Source of the DNA: Flavobacteriaceae bacterium
GTDB lineage: Bacteria > Bacteroidota > Bacteroidia > Flavobacteriales > Flavobacteriaceae
Assembly: GCA_947457105.1 (NCBI GenBank)
Contig: CANGUP010000015.1
Coordinates: forward strand, 1-34,831
Direction of reading: 5' to 3'
DNA: 34,831 bases
The notes under the pieces: generated by a model
The model's input: only the letters and a program-made list of their open reading frames with translations
Database searches by the model: none
What the model was told of the DNA's origin: nothing
Position numbers and translations under genes: made by a program
Shown: one piece after another, positions 8,317 to 15,180 of the stretch
Layout: each line of letters begins with the position of its first letter
How positions within the stretch are numbered: position 1 is the first letter of the stretch

Positions 8317-8673
8317 TTAATTTTCCCCTAATTTCTTAATAAAATTATTTATCATAACCATAATTCTATTTAATTCATTTGATAGAATTGAAAAATCTTC
8401 ATTTTTTAAAAACTCTAAATCTAATGAAACTAACATTTGAGTATCAATTTCTCTACAAGAACCTAAAGCGTTTTCTAAAAATATCACAAAATGTTTATTT
8501 GAGAATTTTGCTGAACCTTCAGCAATATTTGAAGGCACAGAAACCGCAGCTCTTCTCAACTGACTAATAAGTCCGAATTTTTCTTCTTCGGGAAATTTTG
8601 ATGTGATTTTATATATTGGTGTACAAAATTTTAAACTTGATTTCCAAATTTCTAATTCTTTATAATTATGCAT
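8317..8673 (-). CDS. Four-helix-bundle protein (23S rRNA intervening-sequence protein family)
   Basis: A 118-residue member of the S23/IVP four-helix-bundle family, recognised by the opening YKELEIWKSS and the central FGLISQLRRAAVSVPSNIAE, followed by two more amphipathic helices. These proteins were first seen encoded in insertions inside 23S rRNA genes and are related in fold to the Avd protein of diversity-generating retroelements. Here no rRNA and no reverse transcriptase is nearby, so it is a free-standing copy. The cellular role of such copies is not known. It sits between short direct repeats, which suggests it may have arrived as a small insertion between kynU and the ureohydrolase gene. 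Confidence 0.88.
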   Translation of the reverse strand: MHNYKELEIWKSSLKFCTPIYKITSKFPEEEKFGLISQLRRAAVSVPSNIAEGSAKFSNKHFVIFLENALGSCREIDTQMLVSLDLEFLKNEDFSILSNELNRIMVMINNFIKKLGEN

Positions 8674-8732
8674 TTTTTAATTTATTTATGTATTCAATAG
8701 TTAAAAGATTGAAAAATGGATATACTTAAAAA

Positions 8733-8780
8733 TTTATCTTTTTATCTTTCTATCCTTTTATCTACAAACTCTTTCTATCT
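8733..8780. repeat. Degenerate TTTTATCT tandem repeat at the end of kynU
   Basis: A run of words such as TTATCTTTTTATCTTTC and CTTTTATCT, period roughly ten, extends across the kynU stop codon. It is low-complexity and AT-rich, of the same style as other gene-border repeats in this window. Confidence 0.55.
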
Positions 8781-10052
8781 ATTTAAAAGTATTCCTTGTT
8801 TTAATATCTGTCCAAAGTTATACATGTCTTCATATGAAGTATATAATGGAACAGGTGCAAGACGAATTACGTTTGGTTCGCGCCAATCAGTTATTACACC
8901 GTTACTCATTAAATAGTCAAACAAACTTCTGCCTTCACCGTGAAGAAAAACAGATAATTGACAAGCTCTTTCTTCTTGATTTGATGGTGTAATTACTTCA
9001 AATGTACTATCTACTTCTTTATCAATTTCATGAAGAATGAATTCTAAATAAGCTGTGATATGATTTCTTTTTGCGATTAGTTTTTCCATTCCAACTTCAG
9101 CAAATAGTTCTACAGATGCTAAATATGGTGCTAAAGAAAGAATTGGTAAATTAGAAACTTGCCAACCATCGGCGCCGTGAACTGGATCAAAAGTTGGTTC
9201 CATTTTGAAACGTCTTTCTTTATTGTGTCCCCACCAACCTGCAAATCTTGGTAAGTTGGAATGATGGTGCTTTTCATGAACAAAAACACCTGATGCATTT
9301 CCTGGTCCAGAATTCATGTATTTGTATGAACACCAAGCTGCGAAATCTACATTCCAATCGTGTAATTCTAATTTTATATTTCCAGCAGCATGAGCAAGGT
9401 CGAAACCAACGTTGGCTCCGACTTTATGTCCAGCTTCAGTAATCGTTTTCATATCGAAAACTTGTCCTGTGTAGTAATTCACGCCGCCAAATAACACTAA
9501 TGCTAATTCATCACCTACTTCTTCAATTTTAGATAGAATATCTTCTAAACGAATGTTGTGTTCGCCTTCGCGTCTTTTTATTTCGACAATTGCATCTTCA
9601 GGTTTAAATCCGTGATGATTGACTTGCGATTGAAACATATATTGGTCTGACGGAAATGCTTTTTCTTCGCAAATGATTTTGTAGCGTGTTTTGGTTGGAC
9701 GATAAAACGACACCATCAATAAATGTAGATTGATAGTTAACGTGTTCATTACCGAAACTTCTGATGGCTTTGCTCCAACAATTTTACTCAACGGTTCAGC
9801 AAAACGCTCGTGGTAATCCCACCAAGGTTTATCGGCATAAAAGTGACCTTCGACCGCTAGGTTTGCCCAATCGTTCATTACTTCATCAACATAAGTTTTG
9901 GCAGATTTTGGTTGTAAACCTAGAGAATTTCCGGTGAAGTAGATTACATCTTTACCATCATGTTGTGGGAAGATGAATTCTTGTCTGTATTTTTTTAATT
10001 CGTCTTGAACATCTAATTGTTGAGCGAATTGAAGATTATTTTGAAATGTCAT
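8775..10052 (-). CDS. kynU: Kynureninase
   Basis: PLP-dependent hydrolase that cleaves 3-hydroxykynurenine to 3-hydroxyanthranilate (or kynurenine to anthranilate) plus alanine. The start is placed at the ATG at 10052 (MTFQNNLQFAQQLD); a frame from 10148 would add a Phe/Ser-rich leader not expected in this cytosolic enzyme. The product is 425 residues, normal for the family. Seen: YFTGNSLGLQP near the N-terminus, NTLTINLHLLM, FDLAHAAGN (PLP-contacting Asp and His), and the Schiff-base Lys244 in CSYKYMNSGPG. It works with the kmo product about 4.3 kb downstream. The other pathway enzymes (tryptophan dioxygenase, formamidase, 3-hydroxyanthranilate dioxygenase) are not in the window. Confidence 0.95.
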   Translation of the reverse strand: MTFQNNLQFAQQLDVQDELKKYRQEFIFPQHDGKDVIYFTGNSLGLQPKSAKTYVDEVMNDWANLAVEGHFYADKPWWDYHERFAEPLSKIVGAKPSEVSVMNTLTINLHLLMVSFYRPTKTRYKIICEEKAFPSDQYMFQSQVNHHGFKPEDAIVEIKRREGEHNIRLEDILSKIEEVGDELALVLFGGVNYYTGQVFDMKTITEAGHKVGANVGFDLAHAAGNIKLELHDWNVDFAAWCSYKYMNSGPGNASGVFVHEKHHHSNLPRFAGWWGHNKERRFKMEPTFDPVHGADGWQVSNLPILSLAPYLASVELFAEVGMEKLIAKRNHITAYLEFILHEIDKEVDSTFEVITPSNQEERACQLSVFLHGEGRSLFDYLMSNGVITDWREPNVIRLAPVPLYTSYEDMYNFGQILKQGILLNR

Positions 10053-10152
10053 TGTATGATTTGTTTGTGGTGTAAATGTAAAGAAAAAAGAGAATAGAGA
10101 AAAGAAAAAAGACTTTTGAAAACTGATTTCATGTAAGACAATTGCCAACTAA

Positions 10153-10245
10153 GCCCTGATGCTGAAATTATTTGAGCTCTTTTTCTAATGTTGCCTTCGA
10201 GAACCTCAGGCAACATTAGAAAAAAGCGAGTTTCAGCAGCAGGAA
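10153..10245. repeat. Structured AGCCCTGAT...AGCAGGA hairpin element
   Basis: A long two-part palindrome in the gap between queA and kynU. The outer stem is CCTG (10155-10158) plus GCTGAAA (10161-10167) with TTTCAGC (10231-10237) plus CAGG (10240-10243). The inner stem is a perfect 16-base pairing, 10180-10195 with 10209-10224, around a 13-base loop. The flank continues with unusually non-AT-rich sequence to about 10312. Elements with this AGCCCYGAT/AGCRGGA frame around a variable hairpin are, from memory, frequent in Flavobacterium intergenic DNA. A shorter relative lies at 29365. It could be a dispersed repeat or a structured RNA; no T-run makes it a clean terminator. Confidence 0.65.
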
Positions 10246-10293
10246 AATGGTCCCGAGGATTCAGGAGTAGAAATACCTAGTGATTAGCTCCTA

Positions 10294-10312
10294 ATGAGAT
10301 TACTAAGGAATG
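10294..10312 (+). repeat. Short dispersed word, copy 1
   Basis: ATGAGATTACTAAGGAATG here matches ATGAGACTCCTAAGGAATG at 17601-17619 at 17 of 19 positions, in the same orientation. Both are intergenic. Confidence 0.45.
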
Positions 10313-10326
10313 GCAAAATTGTGGGT

Positions 10327-10357
10327 AAAAAAAATCTCACCATTTCTGATGAGATTT
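10327..10357 (-). terminator. Intrinsic terminator of queA
   Basis: On the minus strand the stem AAATCTCA (plus 10350-10357) pairs with TGAGATTT (plus 10332-10339), followed by a run of T (plus 10327-10334). It lies 22 bases after the queA stop. Confidence 0.8.
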
Positions 10358-10378
10358 AAGATTATTGAAAATATTTAA

Positions 10379-11428
10379 TTACAATATCAGCATAGCGTCG
10401 CCGTAAGAATAAAATTTATAACCTTCTTTAATAGCTTCTTCGTATGCTTTTTTCATTAAATCGTGTCCACAGAATGCTGAAATCATCATTAATAATGTTG
10501 ATTTTGGTGTGTGAAAATTAGTAATCATTGCATCTGCGATACTGAAATCGTATGGTGGAAAAATGAATTTGTTTGTCCAACCATCAAATGGATTTAGTGT
10601 TCTTTGTGATGAAACTGAACTTTCAATAGCACGCATTGAAGTTGTTCCTACGCAACAGATTCTTTTCTTTTTTGCCTTTGCATTATTTACAATATCACAA
10701 GCAAATTGAGTGATTTTTAGTTCTTCAGAATCCATTTTGTGCTTAGATAAATCTTCAACCTCAACCGGATTGAAAGTTCCTAAACCTACGTGAAGTGTAA
10801 CTTCTGCAAAGTCTACTCCTTTAATTTCTAATCTTTTTAAAAGGTGTTTTGAGAAGTGTAAACCTGCAGTTGGGGCAGCAACCGAACCTTCTTCTTTTGC
10901 GTAGATGGTTTGGTAACGTTCTGCATCTTCATCGGTTACTTCACGGCTGATGTATTTTGGGATTGGAGTTTCTCCCAGCTCTGTTAATTTATTTCTGAAT
11001 TCTTCGTAAGAACCATCGTAAAGGAAACGTAAGGTTCTTCCACGAGAGGTTGTATTGTCAATAACTTCAGCAACTAATGAATCGTCATCACCAAAATATA
11101 ATTTATTTCCAATTCTGATTTTACGTGCAGGATCAACTAAAACATCCCAAAGGCGTTGTTCAGCATTTAGTTCTCGTAGTAAGAAAACTTCAATTCTTGC
11201 GCCTGTTTTTTCTTTGTTTCCATACATACGTGCAGGAAAAACTTTGGTGTTGTTAAGAATCATTACATCGCCATCACCGAAATAATCGATAACGTCTTTA
11301 AACATTTTGTGTTCGATAGTTCCTTTTTTTCTATCGATTACCATTAAACGAGATTCGTCACGGTTTTCTGCTGGATATTCAGCTAGTAATTCTGTAGGAA
11401 GATTAAAATTAAAATGTGATAATTTCAT
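10379..11428 (-). CDS. queA: S-adenosylmethionine:tRNA ribosyltransferase-isomerase
   Basis: Transfers and isomerises the ribosyl group of SAM onto 7-aminomethyl-7-deazaguanine in tRNA, giving epoxyqueuosine. It has 349 residues, full length for the family. Motifs seen: [20 protein letters not shown] at the N-terminus, [14 protein letters not shown] (about 55-68), [15 protein letters not shown] (about 180-194) and [16 protein letters not shown] (about 213-228). It is flanked by its own strong promoter upstream and an intrinsic terminator downstream, so it is probably a single-gene unit. It uses SAM, the product of metK in this window, but no direct regulatory link is seen. Confidence 0.97.
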   Translation of the reverse strand: MKLSHFNFNLPTELLAEYPAENRDESRLMVIDRKKGTIEHKMFKDVIDYFGDGDVMILNNTKVFPARMYGNKEKTGARIEVFLLRELNAEQRLWDVLVDPARKIRIGNKLYFGDDDSLVAEVIDNTTSRGRTLRFLYDGSYEEFRNKLTELGETPIPKYISREVTDEDAERYQTIYAKEEGSVAAPTAGLHFSKHLLKRLEIKGVDFAEVTLHVGLGTFNPVEVEDLSKHKMDSEELKITQFACDIVNNAKAKKKRICCVGTTSMRAIESSVSSQRTLNPFDGWTNKFIFPPYDFSIADAMITNFHTPKSTLLMMISAFCGHDLMKKAYEEAIKEGYKFYSYGDAMLIL

Positions 11429-11486
11429 AATTTAGTATTAAGATATTTGTATTAAGTATTAAGATTTTAAATACTTATAACGCTTG

Positions 11487-11518
11487 CAAATATACGATTG
11501 TGAAATAGGCGTTGTCAA
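11487..11518 (-). promoter_or_regulatory. Promoter of queA
   Basis: The minus strand carries TTG (inside TTGACA, plus 11516-11518) and TATATTTG (plus 11487-11494) with a 21-base spacer, a full match to the Bacteroidota TTG/TAnnTTTG promoter. The queA ATG is 59 bases downstream. Confidence 0.7.
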
Positions 11519-11544
11519 GTAAAAAGGGGTTTATTTTTAGTTTT

Positions 11545-11572
11545 GCCACAAAGACGCGAAGTCGCGAAGTTT
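11545..11572. repeat. CCACAAAG-type short repeat, copy 1
   Basis: The string GCCACAAAGACGCGAAG followed by TCGCGAAGTTT ends just before the aroA stop codon. It belongs with the strings at 29212-29275 and 31152-31190: octamer-like units ending in AAG. Confidence 0.6.
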
Positions 11573-11573
11573 A

Positions 11574-12872
11574 TTATTGTTTTTCAACTTGAAATCCTAC
11601 ACTTTTCAAATCATCCCAAAAAGTTGGATAAGATTTGGAAACAACTTCAGCATCTTGAATAATTAATGACGTTTTTAAGGCTAAAGGTGCAAATGCCATT
11701 GCCATTCTATGATCTTGATAGGTCGCAATTGCTATATTAGAATTTAGATTATTAGATTGTTGGATTGTTAGAGAATCATTTGTTACTGAAATGTTTGCTC
11801 CAAGTTTGGAAAGTTCGGTTTTTAGTGCCTCCAATCTATCGGTTTCTTTAATTTTTAGTGTTTGCAAGCCTTTTAGATTGCAGCCAATTCCTAATCCAAA
11901 ACAGGTTACTGCAATGGTTTGTGCAATGTCTGGAAAGTTGTTTAGGTTGAAGGTTGAAGGTTGTAGCACTTCGACATGCTCAGTGAGACAGTTGTAGGTT
12001 GAGACTTTTGCTATAGTAATTGAATTGTTGCTATTGAAAACCGTTTCAACTCCAAAATTTTTATAGATTCCTACCAATGCCGAATCGCCTTGCAAACTAT
12101 TTTGTTTGTAACTTGAAAGTGTAATTTTGGTTCCAATTTCTGAAAGTGCGACAATAGAATACCAATAAGAAGCTGATGACCAATCGGATTCAATAGTTAC
12201 GTGTTGCGAGTTTCGGGTTTCCAGTTTTGAGTTTACTTTTATTGTGTTATTATTAAAAGAAGTAGTTGCTCCAATTTCATTCAATAATGCTAAAGTCATT
12301 TTAATGTATGGAATAGATGTAATTTCTCCTTCCAATGTCAATTCCAATCCGTTTTCTATTTTTGGTGCTATTAACAGCAGAGCGGAAATGTATTGACTAC
12401 TAACATTTGCTGGAAGTGAAACTTTACTTTTCGTTAATTTTTTTCCTTGAATTTTTATTGGAGGAAATCCTTCATTCTCTTCATAAGTTATTTCTGCACC
12501 AAGTTGTTTAAGTGTTTCTACCAAAATCTTTATTGGACGTTCTTTCATTCGAGAAGAACCGTTTAGCACAACTTCTTTTCCTTCTTGAGCAGCAAAAAAA
12601 GCTGTAAGAAATCGCATGGCTGTTCCTGCGTGATGAACATCAAAAATTTGAGATTTGATGTTCGAGATTTGAGATTTTTGAATTATACCTAACATCACCT
12701 CTGAATCATCAGAATTTGAGGTGTTTTCTAATGAAATATTTGGATACAAAGCTTGCAGCAATAACAATCGGTTGGTTTCCGATTTGGAGCCGGTGATTTT
12801 TATAGTTGATTGTTGTCCTTCAACAAGCTCAGGATAACAATTGATTGTTGATTGTTGAAGTCTTAAATCCAA
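11574..12872 (-). CDS. aroA: 3-phosphoshikimate 1-carboxyvinyltransferase (EPSP synthase) with repeat insertions
   Basis: Joins PEP to shikimate-3-phosphate in chorismate synthesis. Family motifs are present: GSKSETNRLLLLQAL (about 29-43), HHAGTAMRFLTAF (about 80-92), GSSRMKERPI, KETDRLEALKTELSKLGA and YQDHRMAMAFAPLAL near the C-terminus, so the frame is intact. The length, 432 residues, is long for flavobacterial AroA. The excess falls in low-complexity blocks whose DNA looks like intergenic repeat: CYPELVEGQQSTI, KSQISNIKSQI, KLETRNSQHV, NCLTEHVEVLQPSTFN and QQSNNLNSNIAI. All keep the frame and appear to fall outside the motifs above. It shares the shikimate pathway with the DAHP synthase/chorismate mutase gene at 20479. 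Whether the enzyme is fully active cannot be told. Confidence 0.93.
   Translation of the reverse strand: MDLRLQQSTINCYPELVEGQQSTIKITGSKSETNRLLLLQALYPNISLENTSNSDDSEVMLGIIQKSQISNIKSQIFDVHHAGTAMRFLTAFFAAQEGKEVVLNGSSRMKERPIKILVETLKQLGAEITYEENEGFPPIKIQGKKLTKSKVSLPANVSSQYISALLLIAPKIENGLELTLEGEITSIPYIKMTLALLNEIGATTSFNNNTIKVNSKLETRNSQHVTIESDWSSASYWYSIVALSEIGTKITLSSYKQNSLQGDSALVGIYKNFGVETVFNSNNSITIAKVSTYNCLTEHVEVLQPSTFNLNNFPDIAQTIAVTCFGLGIGCNLKGLQTLKIKETDRLEALKTELSKLGANISVTNDSLTIQQSNNLNSNIAIATYQDHRMAMAFAPLALKTSLIIQDAEVVSKSYPTFWDDLKSVGFQVEKQ
11736..11773. repeat. In-frame repeat block 5 in aroA
   Basis: A degenerate TTAGATT/TTGGATTGTTAG string inside aroA, translated as QQSNNLNSN just before the conserved YQDHRMA motif. 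It resembles the AACAATCTAAC-type strings of flavobacterial intergenic DNA. Confidence 0.5.
11944..12004. repeat. In-frame repeat block 4 in aroA (PELVEG-type core)
   Basis: AGGTTGA repeated three times, then the core CACTTCGACATGCTCAGTG (11967-11985), then GTTGTAGGTTGAGA. Translated on the minus strand as TEHVEV within low-complexity sequence. The core is a variant of the TTCGACAAGCTCAG repeat. Confidence 0.7.
12203..12234. repeat. In-frame repeat block 3 in aroA
   Basis: A TTGCGAGTTTCGGGTTTCC string followed by AGTTTTGAGTTT, encoding KLETRNSQHV directly before the conserved ESDWSSASYWY segment. It has the lexical style of intergenic repeats. Confidence 0.5.
12642..12683. repeat. In-frame repeat block 2 in aroA
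   Basis: GAGATTTGA occurs at 12650-12658 and 12664-12672, within a 42-base nearly periodic string coding for KSQISNIKSQI. Confidence 0.55.
12800..12858. repeat. In-frame repeat block 1 in aroA (PELVEG repeat)
   Basis: The core TCCTTCAACAAGCTCAGGA (12816-12834) is flanked on both sides by TTGATTGTTG words. On the minus strand it gives QQSTIN-CYPELVEG-QQSTIK at the AroA N-terminus, so the flanks are duplicated around the core. Confidence 0.75.
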
Positions 12873-12911
12873 TTTTCTGAAGTCTTAATTCTTAATACTC
12901 TAGTCTTAATA

Positions 12912-13238
12912 CTATTTTAGTTTCTCATTATTATGATGTCTGTCGTGATCGCGATTGGTTTTCAAATCCAATTTTTTATCAAAAGCAGCTTGAAGGTCAA
13001 TTCCTGTTTGGTTGGCAAGACATAAAACCACGAAAACTACGTCGGCAAGTTCTTCGCCTAAGTCTTTGTTTTTATCACTTTCTTTCTCGGATTGTTCTCC
13101 ATAGCGACGTGCAATAATTCGTGCCACTTCACCAACTTCTTCGGTAAGTTGTGCCATGTTAGTTAATTCATTAAAATAGCGAACTCCATGGTTTTTAATC
13201 CAGTTGTCGACATCTAGTTGGGAGTTTTTTAGGTTCAT
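12912..13238 (-). CDS. MazG-type nucleotide pyrophosphohydrolase
   Basis: A 108-residue all-alpha NTP pyrophosphohydrolase of the MazG/dUTPase-like superfamily, which removes pyrophosphate from (d)NTPs. The metal-binding acidic pattern is present: EEVGEVARIIARRYGE (about 33-48) and then DLGEELADVVFVVLCLAN (about 59-76). Short single-domain length fits the stand-alone MazG-like type, not the two-domain MazG of E. coli. It follows a DUF3857 gene by 2 bases and precedes aroA by 39 bases containing TCTTAATACT-type repeat words. The exact nucleotide preference is not inferable. Confidence 0.88.
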   Translation of the reverse strand: MNLKNSQLDVDNWIKNHGVRYFNELTNMAQLTEEVGEVARIIARRYGEQSEKESDKNKDLGEELADVVFVVLCLANQTGIDLQAAFDKKLDLKTNRDHDRHHNNEKLK

Positions 13239-13240
13239 GA

Positions 13241-15175
13241 TTATACTTTTTTCATGATTATTTTTTCATTTTCTTTTTTAATAATTTCATCAAAAATAGC
13301 TTTTAATTCTTCGTAATATTCTGCAGAAATCATTGATTCATTTATATCTATTGTATAAATTAATTGAACTCGATTATCAGTACCATCAATTAAGTATTTA
13401 ACATCTATTACTTTATCTGTCATTGGGATTGAAACTGATTTAGGAATTGACTCCAAAATATAACCTTCTGGAGTTGATATATTTATGATATATTTTAATT
13501 TTTTAGGATATATAAAATCTATAGGATATTTTCTATTTTCTTGCTTAAATGGATTATCTTTTGTTACAAAAAATAATAACGGAGAAAAAATTAATTTATC
13601 ACCAATTATTTCAACACTATTTGCGCTTTTGAAAGAATAATTTTCTACTACAGGTTTATCTAACTCTTTTTTATTAAGTATTTCATAATCATTAATTTCA
13701 ATATTTTCTCTTCTCTTTTCTAATCCTTCCAAATAACTTTCTTTTGATAAATCACCATATTTTGTTCTAAAACGAAATGCATTATAATCAAAATGTTGCT
13801 CTCTAACTGTACCCTCAACTGATCCATCTTCAGTAATGGTTACCATAATGTTTGTATATAAATTTGAAATTTTCTTAGGAAATAAACTTATTTCTGCTGA
13901 AGATTCATTTTTTCTAATTATTCTACCTGTCCAATTTATTGCTCTTGTAGGTAATTGTCCAGAAACTGAATTTTTATCAGTTGCATCAAGAAGAATTACT
14001 TCATTTGAAATTTCAATACCGCAAATTACATAATCATAAGAAGTTCTACTTGGAAAAACTGTAACACCGTTTTGTCTAGTACTCACTAAAATCGGATTAG
14101 CCTCGATTTGTGCAAACCTCAACATAGAAGTTAACATAAGATTAATTTCAGCAACATTCCCGACACCATCTTTATATGCTCCTTTAACCCCATTACTTGA
14201 ACAATAAACACCTCTATATTCATTCCATTTCACCTTAGATTTTACGAAATTGAATATTGCGTTAATTTTTTCTTCTTGAGTTGTTAAGTCTTTTAAAATC
14301 AATTTTAAATCTTCTTCATAATAACTATTTTTATTTAGTTCATAACCAAATCTATCATTTGAATAAATGCTTTTTACGACACCTTCCCAATCCATTGCAA
14401 AATTTTCAAATGGTTGATTTGGATATTGAATTGCCGCTAATTCATATTTAAGGATTGTAGAATAATTATCTATATTGTCAACATACTCCTCATCTTTCAA
14501 TGCTGGAATATCTGCTTTAAAATACGATGATTTTATTTCTTCATAAGAACCAGATGATAATATTTCTGATTTGTTATTTATTTGCTCATAACCCGTAATT
14601 ACGGTGTTATAATTAAAATATTTTGGTATGTAAGTGTAATATTCCACATAATCAGTTGGTATAGTAGTTTGAAATCTCCAATCGTCAAATGTTGAAATTA
14701 AAGAAGACTCAGATTCATAAGAAAATTCTATAATAGATCCAACTTTGACATTTGGTAATGTGATTTTCTTTTTTGACCAATTTTCATTAATTTTCTCTTT
14801 AAATTCTCCTTCGGATTTTAATTTAGTTTTTTCAATTTTACCATCAACTAAGTTATAAGTATATGCATTAGAAAAAAATACATTTTCATTATTACTTGCA
14901 CTATAATAAGGCACAGAAAAATCTGCGAATTTTAATCCTTCTTTTTTATAAATCTTGATTTTGTATTTTACTGTAGTTCTAATAACCCATTTATCACCAG
15001 TTAGTGTTAATTTTGATACACCACTTTTAAAAATAATTGAGGCACTAGCAGAAGAATCAACAGCATGAACTTTTTGATTTAGTTCTTCGATAGTAACTTT
15101 TCCTAATTCACATTTTTTTTGAGCAAATGAAATTTGAAATAAAAAAACAATTAAAATAATTAGATAATTTTTCAT
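13241..15175 (-). CDS. Secreted DUF3857/transglutaminase-fold protein, degenerate active site
   Basis: A 644-residue protein with a signal peptide (MKNYLIILIVFLFQISFAQK). Residues about 40-230 form the DUF3857 domain, about 290-400 a transglutaminase-like core, then a C-terminal beta domain. In the core, the position of the catalytic Cys reads GVGNVAEINLMLTSML, with Asn in place of Cys; the usual His region reads YDYVICGI without His; the Asp-containing LLDATDK remains. It is therefore likely a non-catalytic transglutaminase fold. It starts 5 bases after the next upstream gene, a full-triad paralogue, so the pair is probably co-transcribed. Role unknown; periplasmic or surface location is expected. 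Confidence 0.85.
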   Translation of the reverse strand: MKNYLIILIVFLFQISFAQKKCELGKVTIEELNQKVHAVDSSASASIIFKSGVSKLTLTGDKWVIRTTVKYKIKIYKKEGLKFADFSVPYYSASNNENVFFSNAYTYNLVDGKIEKTKLKSEGEFKEKINENWSKKKITLPNVKVGSIIEFSYESESSLISTFDDWRFQTTIPTDYVEYYTYIPKYFNYNTVITGYEQINNKSEILSSGSYEEIKSSYFKADIPALKDEEYVDNIDNYSTILKYELAAIQYPNQPFENFAMDWEGVVKSIYSNDRFGYELNKNSYYEEDLKLILKDLTTQEEKINAIFNFVKSKVKWNEYRGVYCSSNGVKGAYKDGVGNVAEINLMLTSMLRFAQIEANPILVSTRQNGVTVFPSRTSYDYVICGIEISNEVILLDATDKNSVSGQLPTRAINWTGRIIRKNESSAEISLFPKKISNLYTNIMVTITEDGSVEGTVREQHFDYNAFRFRTKYGDLSKESYLEGLEKRRENIEINDYEILNKKELDKPVVENYSFKSANSVEIIGDKLIFSPLLFFVTKDNPFKQENRKYPIDFIYPKKLKYIINISTPEGYILESIPKSVSIPMTDKVIDVKYLIDGTDNRVQLIYTIDINESMISAEYYEELKAIFDEIIKKENEKIIMKKV

Positions 15176-15180
15176 GCGAA

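Noticed and set aside
8317..8673. Diversity-generating retroelement, suggested by the Avd-like fold of the small protein
   Set aside because: No reverse transcriptase, template/variable repeat pair or target gene is present nearby.
10053..10148. N-terminal extension of kynureninase from an upstream ATG
   Set aside because: The extra 32 residues are a Phe/Ser run not expected in this cytosolic family; homology begins shortly after the Met at 10052.
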